A DNA stretch of 64,000 bases, from positions 33,038,599 to 33,102,598 of the forward strand of contig NC_030850.1 in assembly GCF_000208745.1 (NCBI RefSeq), written 5' to 3'. The notes beneath the pieces are model-generated. The model made no database searches, was not told the DNA's origin, and saw nothing but the letters and a program-made list of their open reading frames with translations. This document shows positions 24,655-35,614 of this stretch, piece after piece. How positions within the stretch are numbered: position 1 is the first letter of the stretch; every line of letters begins with the position of its first letter. The DNA is from Theobroma cacao (lineage: Eukaryota; Streptophyta; Magnoliopsida; Malvales; Malvaceae). The position numbers and the translations under genes are program-made.

Positions 24655-27600
24655 AGGTAAGGTAAGGGTTAAATCGACAACCTTTACTAGACCTTAGCTG
24701 TGGGAATCCATGAAAATGACGTTGTAAACATGTCCAGGTTAAAGGCTATTGTTTAAAAACACATCATCCGCCGAAAGCTAACCAAAGCCATTCACGACCA
24801 GGGAAGAAAAATGAAAGAAATACATTTCCTGATTTTCAACGTTTTTTTTTTTTTTTTGTCTTGCAAACGTGCACGAATGCAAAAGGCCGTGCGCACTGCG
24901 CAGTGGAGACGTCACACGCGCGAGGGCGCACGCAGGGCAAACGTGATTGACTAGACAGACAAACGCTCATAACATCATCAATCTTTTTGGACCCTTTTTT
25001 TCAGTCACTTTTGTAGGTATAGTTCTTTTTATTAAGTTATTATGATGATGTTGAAGGTTGACGAAGAGCCCGTGGTAAAGATGAGAGGTTAATCACTCAA
25101 ACACAATCTCAAGCAACTCACGAAAAACCCATATCTAAAATTTATCAAAAAAGGAAAAAAAGAAGAAGCTAAATTCGGTGATGTGTGTCTCTTGTGTTGA
25201 GTATATTAGAGCTCAAATAGGGAAAAATGTGGGTTTGTTAGGGAGGGAAAGTGGAGGTAAAGTCGACAGAAAATTAAGAATAAAAGAAGCAGAGGAGAGA
25301 GAGAGGAGAAGAAGCAGAACAGCTTGTCGGCAATATGAGCAACGGTGGTGACAGTGACGAACTTGCATCGTGATTAGAGAAAAAAAAACAAAGGTGGAAA
25401 AAGAAGAAAGCACAGAGAAAACGATGAAGAACCTTTTATTTTTATTATTTACGCTTAATTTTTCTTTTCTATTCTTTTTTTGGGGTTAAAAAGTCACGTG
25501 TTTGTCACGTGAGTTGTCATTTGATCATGATTTGAGTAATTAACCAAAGATGGGGATGTGTTGCTTTGATGAATTATACAGTGACGGAGGAAGGATGAAG
25601 AGGGTGAGACTGAGATATGGGGGCCAAAGACATGAAAAGGTTTAACTACTACGACAAAGATTGTCCCCAAAAGAAAAAAAAAGACAGTTTCTTTCGAGGC
25701 GATCTCTCTGGTCACTCTCTGTTCGGATTCGGGATACCCTACGATCAGAAGGGAATCAACCTCTGATTGTGACCCCACTTCACCCTTTGGGACATCACAA
25801 AAAACACCCAGGTTTTTAAGCTTTGACCATGTCCAAGCCTGAGAACTACATTTGTTTGCATTTCTTAAGTGCTTCTCTTAGGGGATTAGAGGTGGATATT
25901 TTAATGTCTTGAGCTTGATATTAGATGAAAAGCAATGCTAGCTCAGAATTTTTTTTTTCTTCGTTGGAATTTGTAGTGAAACACTGTGCATATAGTACAA
26001 TCGTACTTGATCCAACTTAACGTTTTCTTCATTGGAATTTGAAGAATGGTGAGATGAGCAGGGTTTTTCTTTTTTTTTTCCTGAATTTGAAGGTGAGTAA
26101 ATAGCAAAGCAACCACTTAATAGCCATCTACTTGGTTTAGTAGTGCACAATATAGGTACCTTTATTGCAATCTTCTTCATCTAAATCGCCATTTAACAGG
26201 CGAAAGTACTCAGACAGGTCCAAAGTGAACTCCAATCAACAAAACCTACCACGGTACTCTAAGAATACCGTGTTGCATGCAATCCAATCATGTTACAATC
26301 CGAGATAGTAAAATCACACAAGCACCAGGCACTACGTATTTCGATTATAAAAACTCCAAAATGTTTAGGTTACAAAAGAAAAAAACTTAAAATACTAAGT
26401 CATGGATGAATCTCGGTACTACTAGTACTGTATAAGAACATTGTTCTTGTTGTAGTTTTCTTAACATGGGACAAGCCGCCTGCACATGAAACCCAAGGAA
26501 CAGGAACGCGAAAATAACGAAAAAAATTAAGATGCAAAAGAATTTAAGGCCCGATATGGAATAGGGATTTGAAAGCTTTGTTTGTTTTCATGACTCATGA
26601 AAGACGCAGTCACATTCCCATGTCACAGCTAGGGATCAAAGTAGGGGCAGATCGCTGCAAAAGATGGAAAACGCAAGGACACTTTACCTTTTACCCTTCT
26701 GGAAAAAGAAAAAGTGATCTTCCGGCTGGTCCAAAGTCTTCCCCCTCAGCTCAGCTGACGGCGATTTCTTTAGTAATCCACCACCTTGAGACTTTCAACT
26801 TCTCAAATACTACTTTTTAGTTAAAAATCGAAATTTGAATAAGATTAAATGTTAAATATATAGTAAAGCAAAACGTAAGGTAATGCTAATGATAATGTGG
26901 AAATGCGTGATTAAAATAAGCTAATGCCAATGATAATATATGGAGATCCGAGATTAATTGCCTTTAGGTTAAATATGCTGGCTCGTCCTTCCCGATGAAA
27001 CATTCACTTCTTCCAAAATCTGAGACCGATGTTCCCTTTGGATCCATTTTTATATTTTTACCATGGTTGGAGTTGCCCGATGCCGTGGCTCCACTACTCC
27101 ATGTCTACAACTATACTAGAATATAGTACTATTTTATTAGAGTATCAGCTGAGTTTAAGGTGTAACCAGTGAAGAAAGAGCTTTACGTGTTGAATAGAGG
27201 AAACTTGCTTGAAGCGTTCTCTACTTTCTAAGAGCATGCAAACTCTAGAATTTTGAAACAATTTTTTAACTATTTCTTTTTGAGGCATAGTTAAGTACTT
27301 AGGCTCTAAGATTAGTGCTTCCGGTACCATATATATTAAAGTGTCACATTAGTCCCAAAAACAGCCAATGATATTCAAGAAATCGATGGGAAATGAATAA
27401 GGAAAATCGTCTTGACTGGGAAAGAGCTTAGGATCATTAAAACGAAGCTGATGTCTCATAGAAGAAGGCGGTAATGGTAATCATGGAGCTGTAGCTTGTC
27501 TTGTAGGGGTTCAAAAAAGGGCCTAGAAACCGTATGATGTTGGATTGGGACTGACCTCGGGGAAAACGGAAGAAAAGGCTGTAAAAAGAAGGAACGCGAA

Positions 27601-27721
27601 GACCAAAAATGACTAGGACTTGGCTACAATGGAGGGTGATTTGTCCCTGGCCCGGGGACTTCTTTTGATTCTTTTACATGGGGATGTGTGCCTTAAGCTG
27701 CTGCACAGTTTACATTGGCAA

Positions 27722-27748
27722 CTCTCTCTCTCTCTCTCTCTCTCTCTG
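27722..27748. repeat. (CT)n microsatellite
   Basis: Uninterrupted CT run of about 13 units in intergenic DNA. Confidence 0.95.
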
Positions 27749-29437
27749 ACACGTATGACAATTTTCAGTGTGGAACGTGGGTTGCTCTTCATCAACCTTT
27801 GACTTTGCTTATATCCGTCAAAACCCTCTGGCTGGCTTCTTGCCTTCGTAGTCCGTATCCTGTATCCATCACGTCTACCACGTCACTTGTATGCTTTTCT
27901 TAATTTTCACTCCATTAGTCACAACATGTTGTGATTCATTTTGGGGATTTTGGTGTTTAGCTAGAGAGAGTGTGTCACCTCAGAAATTGTCACAGCCAGG
28001 GTGAAAGTTTGATAATTTTGCTGAAGCATGAAAGTTTCAGATTGTCATTTCAGTCCAAATACCCCGTTGATAAAATTTAGGAGTCAATGCAACAGGGTAG
28101 AAGAGTACCCATGAGGCATGAGCCCATGAACTCTCTGTGGTTCTCGGTGATGCGTCAGGAAAAGGAGACAGTTGGTATTCAGCAAATACTTGCAATCCCA
28201 ACCCATCCTCCCTGCCATTCTTGTCTTTCCTGTTAGCCCTCCCATAAAGTATTTGATATTCCGGAAGCTGTATATAATTATGAATTATCGCTTTATGATA
28301 TAGGCCAAAAAGGGGGGGCTCTTCTCGTTACATTTGGCAAGAATAGAGGAGAGAAAAAGAAAAGTTATGACGTTAAATAGACCATCAACCTAAATCTTTG
28401 CAGAGTCATGATGAAGAGTGAAAAGGAAATTGTTAACGTTCTAGGTTTTGTTGCTATTTAGTTTCTTAGCTACAAAAATACTAAACTGGGGCCTAACGAG
28501 CAGCTAGGAGGACCGAGGAGTGGGCATTACCGCCACCTCTGATTAGTGAGCCGTCTGGAATAAATGACCACTTGTTTTTCTAATCTTCCTTGGTTTCGTC
28601 CGCTCCTTACCTTACCTTTGATTTACTGTGTTTTTAGCATCGGATGAAAACGCTGAAAAGATATGACAATGCCTTTTGTTTTTTGTATTTTCAAAAAAAT
28701 GGATAAGCTTAACATCGTAGGTCGAAAAAGAAGAAGCGGTCCATGAGGTGGGAGGTGGGAAAGGAGGTGTGCCCAAAAGAACTACAAGAAAGCGAAAAAA
28801 GAAAGGTGCAAACAGGAAAAGGCGAAAGAGAAAAGAGTAAGAGGAGAGGACGACATGTATAATGATGAAAACATCCATGTCCATACATACGGACACCCCA
28901 AAGTCAACATAAAAAGGGCAGCATCATTCGCAAAAGTGTAATCATGAGATTTAGAAATACAAAGTTTCAAACTTAAATGAAGCCCCCTTCATCCAGGGCA
29001 CGCTGGCTAACCAATGGCCCCCACCACCTCAACCTTCCCAGTCACCACCAAAACTAAATAATCTTCCATCGAAATACCAAAGAAAAGGAACGAGCTAAAC
29101 AAGAATTACATATACATATTTATCATTCTAATATAAGTAGTCATAATTAGTCATAAACAGGGGAAGTTTCTTAAGTTAAGCTGTAAACATCAAGGGCTCT
29201 GTCCTGAATTGTCTTGTGGTACAAAACATTGCTTTGAATGGACACAGTGGAAGGTCCCCTCTGTTTCCTTTCTTCTTAACCCAAAGGCCCATTCTTACTT
29301 TTTTTTTTTTGGTACCTTTTCCCTTTTTACCTTTTCTTTGGTCTTCTCTTTTTCTAACCCTACTGTACCCTTCAGGAATCAAGTCAGCTACCTAATGACC
29401 AAATCTTTTTCTTTTTTTTTTTTTTTACCGTTTGAAT

Positions 29438-31274
29438 TTAGCTGAATATTTGATGAACTGCTGCTGCTATCTCATCCGCTGATCTTAGCTTACAATCGTC
29501 CTCCATCTGCCATTGCCATTCCCAACATACGCCAGAAAAAAACAAAACAAAACCAACAAAAAAACAAGACAAATGTTTAGAAATTTTGGAACTAGGGTTT
29601 GAGCCTGGACTCCTTGAAGAGTCAAAACCCAGGTTAAAAACAAAAAAGAAACAGAAAAAAAAATTAATATTACCTTGAGATTGAAGGAGTAAAGAATAGA
29701 AGCTTGAGAAGAGGTAATGTTGAGATGCAAAACTGTTAATCTAAGACTTTCCAGGGTGACAATGGCTTGTAACAACTGACCAGGTCTTCTTGAACACTGA
29801 ATCTTTAAGTTGACATGGTTGTGTGTTACATTAACCTCTATTTCAGCTGCACCTGACTTGCTTTCGGCCTTGATTTCCTCACCGCAATTCCCATCTTCAG
29901 ATCCCATTCCAGTCTCCGGCTGTGAAATTTCCATTGCGGACTTTGCCACTGAATTATTACTATTGCTGCTTTCTTCAATTCTTCTCATTCTCTTTTGCGC
30001 TTCCAGGGATTGTAGAAGTTGCTCTAGTTCCTTAACAAAGTCAATTGCACCCCCTATAATAGACGCTTGGTCACCCTGTGAAACAAAACAAAACAATGTT
30101 TGTTTGAGAAACTAGAGCTACACAAGGTAACAGTGGGATTAAAAAATAGCCGGGATTAGATTGACTTACTCTTTGGATATAAGACGGAGGCATGAGAGAG
30201 CGGAGAGAATTGAGATAATCGTTCATTTGACGTCTACGGTTGCGTTCAACTGCAATGTGGGTCATGCGTTGGCTCTCAACTTCTTCTTTGTTCTTGGCTG
30301 GCCTTGTTCGTTTTCGCTTTCTTCGTTCTCTAGTGATGGGAGGGGATTTTGTGAAGCTTTTTGGAGGTGAAGAGCCAGAGTTGCCTTCTCTACTACAATT
30401 GTCCGCTGTTGCTGACTTTGGTTGGTCTTGGTTGGACTCGGCGCTGACAACTTCAAAGCATGAAATTGAATGTGGGTTTTTTTTAAGGTCTTTGGTCTCA
30501 GATTGGACTGGTGACTGTAAGTCAAATATTTCATGGGTGACACAGCTTTCAAGCTCTAGGGCTTGAATTTGGGTTTCCATTTCCGGGATGAAAGGGTTGT
30601 TGTTTATCTCCCAAGGCTTCTTCAAGTGTTGCAGTCTCAAAAGTGTCTGAAAGTTGGGTTCTTTGAAGGCAAAAAGTTGAGGGGATTGCACACTTTGAAG
30701 CATCTGAAGGAATGGCATTTTGTCTTCTAAGCTTGGTATTGAAAAGTGTGCTTCTTCTTCCTCCCCAAATCTTAAACTCTCTGAGTTAACAAATCCTTGT
30801 TCTAAGTATTCCACTTCCAAATGCTCTTCTAAGAACTGCAAGGAATAATTTGAAGGGAGAAAACAAAAAACCAAAAAAAAAAAGAGATAGTGTGAAGAAA
30901 TGAAAGAAATTAAGAAAAATCCTTAACTGGGTTTCACATAATAATCCTCAAAAGATATTTGAAAAAACTACTGTTGCTAATAGGGTGGGGGGCTCGGGGT
31001 TTAGTCTCAGCAGAGAAGAGAGAATGAAAGCAGAATGAGAATTGAATGTTAAAGAGAAAGAAGCAGCAGTATGGCAGTAGCAGATACTAGTAATTTCCAG
31101 CAAAAAAAAAAAACACGCTGCATTGAATGCAAGCATTTTTGGAGGAGTAAATGCAGTCTATATCTTGATTATAGAAACGGGATTCAAGAAAAGAGGGAGT
31201 GTAAAAGAAACAGAAGTACTAGAGTAAGCAAAGTAACATACACAAGGATTAATTGGCCCTTGGAGCCTCTCCAT
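29438..31274 (-). CDS. bHLH transcription factor (bHLH67/70/57 type)
   Basis: Nuclear DNA-binding regulator of the plant bHLH subgroup that includes Arabidopsis bHLH57, 67 and 70. Exons (minus): 31242-31274, 30170-30835, 29674-30075 and 29438-29506; all GT-AG, phase 0 junctions, 389 residues. The first exon is only 33 nt and encodes MERLQGPINPC, the conserved start of this subgroup, which fixes the ATG. Exon 2 carries HLEDKMPF-like SLEDKMPFLQMLQS and a basic stretch RERRKRKRTR before the bHLH domain at about 202-262. The basic region MTHIAVERNRRRQ has the H204, E208, R212 set that recognises E-box/G-box DNA. An ACT-like C-terminal domain (EIEVNVTHNHVNLKIQC) is followed by the short last exon ending AAAVHQIFS. 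It sits between CURT1B and MTP1, the position of bHLH70 (At2g46810) in Arabidopsis. No break found. Confidence 0.94.
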
Positions 31275-31337
31275 AACAGCTTAGTAGTAGTAAGTAGTTG
31301 AAGTGATGCCTTAAATTCTGTCTCTTTCTCGTTCTGT

Positions 31338-31360
31338 ATCTCTCTCTCTCTCTCTCTCTT
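31338..31360. repeat. (CT)n tract in bHLH leader/promoter
   Basis: CT dinucleotides in the plus strand, GA in the direction of bHLH transcription. Such tracts are common in plant core promoters and 5' UTRs. Confidence 0.9.
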
Positions 31361-34070
31361 TCTTTCTTAGTTACCAACATTCCATAGTGATGCTAACAAA
31401 ACAAAACAAGTAATAAATGTAACCTCCGAAGAAGTAGATGAAGACCCCATACAGAAACACAATTTATTCCTTAGTTTCTGGTGCTGCTAACACTCCGAAA
31501 TGGAATAATATTAAATGCTTTGAAGAACTCTCACAGATAGAAAGAAGGAGAGAACTAGAAAGAGGAAAAAGTCACCAGAGTAGAAATGCAACTTGAAGCT
31601 GGGGTAAAACAATGGTGAAGAAAATGGAAACGAGAAACAGATGCGGTGAGAAACGAAGGGTGGAAAATACCCAAGTGAGAGCGAGAAGATATACAGGATT
31701 GTATTTGGGACTGGGAGAGTTGGTGAGACTTAGCAGAGAGGAGAGAGAGGAGGGAGGTTGTCTGGTTTACAAGGTCCGAAGCATTATTGGAGGTGGCAGT
31801 TTTTGTCCAGCAGTGGGGACAGGCAGTTGTGGGGACTCCCCTTTCAAGCGTACTCCAAAGAACAGCTTTGGAAAGTCCTCCTATGGATTGTGTCATCCGT
31901 CTGATGATGGTTCATTTCCCTTATAGCGCATCCCCACCATTCTCCAATTTCTTTTTTCTTTTCTTTTAAATCCATCCAAGGTATCCACCCTTTTACTGCT
32001 ACGCATATAAGATACAACCTTCATTTTCCGCTGCACATGGGGTCCAATAGTACAATTAAGACTTGCTTTGCCTCCAGGGTGGTAATAGTGACCCTTCAAA
32101 TTTATTCCACAATCCTTCTGGTTCTGGTTATCAGGACAAGAGAAGATTACACCAATTCAGCTCTACATACATCCCTAACTCAAATGCTTAAATGATTAAA
32201 TTGATTTCCTTTCAAACTCAATCTCTAATTCGGGTTCCAAAAGAAAAAGAGAGGAAATGTTATCACCTACTCCATGCTGTTGCTATTACAAATTTAAGGG
32301 GTCAGATTGAGACATAACAGCGAAAGAGATTGATTTTTAATATGGTTAAACTCACATTAAATCCACTAACTCATCATTTTTCTTAAAGGACGAGCATCCT
32401 TGGTGTCCCAAGAAACGTGTCGGGGTGTTGCCATTTTCTCATTCTCAGAAGTTGAAAAACCAGCTTCGACGAGCTGTGAGCATATTCTACATTAATTGGC
32501 TCAAGGACAGAAAATTTGTCCTCAAGGGGATGCACAAGGAAATTGAATTTTAGATCTGTCTTTTGCTTCAAGTTACCTGTTGAACCAACGAAGAGTCCTC
32601 CTTGAGTATGGTTAAGATTTAAATGTACCAATGAGCGGTAATGATTTCAGGGGGCTCACATATTTTGTACTGGTTTCTTGATCAATCTTGTCATGGTAAT
32701 ACTCCACTGGTAAATTTTAAACACTCTCCATGGTAATACTCTGCGACATTGCTCCTATTTTCTAAGTCGGTTTCCCCATTAGAAGGCCCTTCTATGTAGA
32801 AAGTTGTATGGAAAATAATCTTCTTGCTTCATCTGTTTTGGAAGTCCCGAATCTCTTGCCTCCACTGTCATATATAAAGCACCACCTCTGCGGCAGCTGC
32901 ACAGCCTATTAATGCTCTAGAAACTTGGAAGGTTTTGATATCTTCCTTTCTATTTAAGAAATAGTACTAAGAAGATTGCACCTCCCAGCATTTACAGTTC
33001 CACAGGACTTACCTAATAATCAAGGCATAACTCTGACTCAAATCTTTCCGAAGCCTAACAAAGACAACAATCTTGACTGCCAGACTTGAGTAATAATTTT
33101 TCGGGTTGCTATCAAAACCCCGAAGCTGTCAGCTGTTGTATAAACACCAACCCTGTCTTATAAGGCGATTTCTTTTCCCATTCAATCAATTTATATTAAA
33201 AATCTTTGTTCTGAGTGATCATCTTGCATGTGGCAAACTCCCTTCTTTCTACGTCCCTCCAATGGTTCATGAATGGCAAGATATGTATGTGACTAAATGT
33301 GTTCATTTTCACATCTTCATAGACCAGCAAAACGCAGAGACAAGAAACGCGAGTTACAGAATGAGACAAACTCAAATCTGATAAAATCGGAGCTTGAGTA
33401 TTGAGAACACCAAGTTCATTTGATAATGTCTTAAGAATCTTATCCATTTGAACTAGTGTGTACCCATTTTCCACCTATGAAACTATTTTGCACACCTTTA
33501 GCCACACAACCAGAGGCATTCTCTTTCTCAAGAAAAATGCAAATTTTGGTCTTGTCCTGTAGTTCTTAGATTATACCCATACAGGGTCACTTCAGAAGAA
33601 AATAATAATAACTGTTAAAAATTTACCACTGCCTGCCAAGCTGGCATTAACCTCATAAATAGTACTCTTGTATATCTTCATGGTTAAACCAAAGCCCCAG
33701 GATTGCAAGGAACCTTATCCCCTTCTCGAAAGTTGAATTTCATCTTCCTTTTCTATACTTTACTGGTTTCTTCAGCTCATTCACCAGTAACCACGACAGG
33801 TTTTAGATGTGAGGGGGGGTGTTTGACGCATTTCGGAGAAAAAAAAAGGGCTAGGGTATGAGGAAAATCTCAAGGTTATGCAAACAGAGCGAGACGATGC
33901 CGGTGCCCCCACTTCCCAACATCACATGTCAATCTGTTCATAGTAACTGAATAGGTGTTCACGGACAGGTGCTTACCCCTATCCCATATGATCCTTGTGA
34001 CGCAAAAATTCAATTGGTGGTAGACCCCAATTATTGGAGACAGTTGATACGCAACCTGTGTTGGTAAAGA

Positions 34071-34108
34071 TTGCTAATTTTCTTTCACAGTGCTAATTTT
34101 CTTTCACA
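34071..34108. repeat. 19-bp tandem duplication
   Basis: TGCTAATTTTCTTTCACAG occurs twice head to tail, apparently without mismatches. Confidence 0.92.
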
Positions 34109-34396
34109 GCATGATGGAAACTTTTCCCCTAAGAAGAAAAATGCATAAATCTATTGAACTGAAATGGTAATAAACATGAAACTGACAGAAAGAGATGATT
34201 CGACAAATGAAATTTACAGGATACCTACTGATTTAAATCTTGGATATGGACCATGAAGCAGAAAATGATGCGCTAATTAAGATAAATATCAGCTATATGC
34301 CGCCTATATATATAAAGTTTAATACTTTGCATATAGAAAGATTTCAAAAGAGAAGACAATGAGGCCCCAAGCAAGTTCTAAAATTCTGCACTTCGA

Positions 34397-35614
34397 TTAA
34401 CGCTCTACCTGTATCGTAACATGACTGATATTATACTCCCTTCTGATGTACTCTATTACATTGTCTAAAACCATGTCTGCATCTGCTTCTGGCCTGATTT
34501 TAACATGGCAAGCCAACAGGACCTTCCCCACAGTAATGGCCCATATATGCAGCTCGTGAATGGCCACCACATTCCCCATCTCCAACAGCCCCCTTTCCAG
34601 CTTTGTTGCATCAATCTCTCTTGGTGTACTCTCCATCAGCACTTCAAGTATGCTCCGCAACATTTTTATCGTAGTCCCCAAAACAACAACCGAAAATACT
34701 AGTGTGCAAATCAGATCAACTATTTTCCATTTGGGCTTATACCATATGATTGCACCCCCAATCATCACTCCAATACTTTGAATAGAATCCCCCAGTACAT
34801 GAAGATAAGCACCCTGGACATTTATATTCCTTCCTTTTGGTTTATTGAGCAGCGGCTCTGACTGATCTTCATGAGCATGGTGGTGCTCATTTGTGGTATG
34901 CTCTGCATCGTCACTTTGAAGGTGGTGCTCAGTCTTGGAGTGCTCCTCATGATGATGGTGGTGGTGTTCTCCTGTGGAGTGTCCCTCATGATGATGGTGT
35001 GTGGTAATGCTCACTCCATGACTGTGACCAATACCATGACCGTGATCACCGTGGCTATGGCCATGGTCATGGCCCAATAAGAGAGCCATGATGATATTAA
35101 CCACTAGTCCGAAAGTAGCAACAAGGAACATTAGAAACCCATTCACCTCACCTGTGTTATTAATGAGTCTAACAATGGCTTCATATACTAAAATTCCTGC
35201 AAGCAACCATATCATCTGGATGGAGACTAAGGCCCCGAGAATCTCAATCCTAAAAAATCCATAAGATTGACGGGGAGTGGCTTCCCAGCCAGCAGCCCAT
35301 AATGAGAACAAGGAGATGGCAAAAGCTGCAACATCTGACAGCAAATGTGCTGCATCAGTTAATATAGCTAGACTATTGGCTTTGATGCCACCTACTACTT
35401 CTACACTCATGAAGATGATGCAAAGTGCCACCGCAATGAAGAGCTTGCGCATGGATGCTGATCGCTCTTCAGCATCTTTAGAGTTAGTACCAGCATCCGA
35501 AAATCCACAAGTTGTTTCCCCACAAATCTTACTCCCTCCAACACTCCTTTCCTCATCAGCAGCATCCACGCTTATTTCAACAAATTGCCTGTGCTGAGGA
35601 TTTTGCAAATCCAT
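34397..35614 (-). CDS. MTP1: Vacuolar zinc transporter MTP1 (cation diffusion facilitator)
   Basis: Zn2+/H+ antiporter of the Zn-CDF group that loads zinc into the vacuole. Single coding exon, 405 residues, close to the usual 390-420. The first membrane-embedded zinc site is H90xxxD94 in [10 protein letters not shown]; the second is H272xxxD276 in [10 protein letters not shown]. Between transmembrane segments 4 and 5, residues about 182-247 form the His-rich cytosolic loop (repeated [15 protein letters not shown] type blocks) that is the signature of MTP1. A CDF C-terminal domain follows, ending HVTIQVER. A splice acceptor TTTTCAG abuts the ATG, so the gene has a 5'-UTR intron. Its location between the bHLH and PRR genes matches At2g46800 (MTP1/ZAT). 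The gene looks intact. Confidence 0.97.
   Translation of the reverse strand: MDLQNPQHRQFVEISVDAADEERSVGGSKICGETTCGFSDAGTNSKDAEERSASMRKLFIAVALCIIFMSVEVVGGIKANSLAILTDAAHLLSDVAAFAISLFSLWAAGWEATPRQSYGFFRIEILGALVSIQMIWLLAGILVYEAIVRLINNTGEVNGFLMFLVATFGLVVNIIMALLLGHDHGHSHGDHGHGIGHSHGVSITTHHHHEGHSTGEHHHHHHEEHSKTEHHLQSDDAEHTTNEHHHAHEDQSEPLLNKPKGRNINVQGAYLHVLGDSIQSIGVMIGGAIIWYKPKWKIVDLICTLVFSVVVLGTTIKMLRSILEVLMESTPREIDATKLERGLLEMGNVVAIHELHIWAITVGKVLLACHVKIRPEADADMVLDNVIEYIRREYNISHVTIQVER

Larger units (their letters stand above)
23262..29437. other. Long intergenic region between CURT1B and bHLH
   Basis: About 6 kb without a recognisable coding gene; it contains the CURT1B promoter on the left and the 3' flank of the bHLH gene on the right. 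Items seen: a poly-A run flanked by ACAGTAAAAA copies near 23740-23770, a hexamer repeat at 24625-24654, a CpG-rich patch near 24888-24945, a (TC)n tract at 27722-27748, and two similar TTTTCTTC(G/A)TTGGAATTTG blocks near 25955 and 26024. Open frames here are below 95 codons and of low complexity. Confidence 0.5.
31275..34396. other. bHLH promoter and intergenic region
   Basis: The part next to 31274 holds the bHLH 5' leader and promoter, with a (CT)n run at about 31339-31359 (GA-rich on the transcribed strand, 65-85 nt upstream of the ATG). Open frames on both strands at 31555-31926 overlap each other and look like purine-rich chance frames. A 19-bp tandem duplication lies at 34071-34108. 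The right end is the MTP1 3' flank. Confidence 0.5.

Noticed and set aside
31555..31926. Overlapping frames on both strands upstream of the bHLH gene
   Set aside because: Purine-rich DNA gives open frames on both strands at once; neither resembles a protein family.
34505..35597. Plus-strand frames rich in Met and Val across MTP1
   Set aside because: Antisense of the MTP1 His-rich loop and membrane segments; no independent start context or homology.
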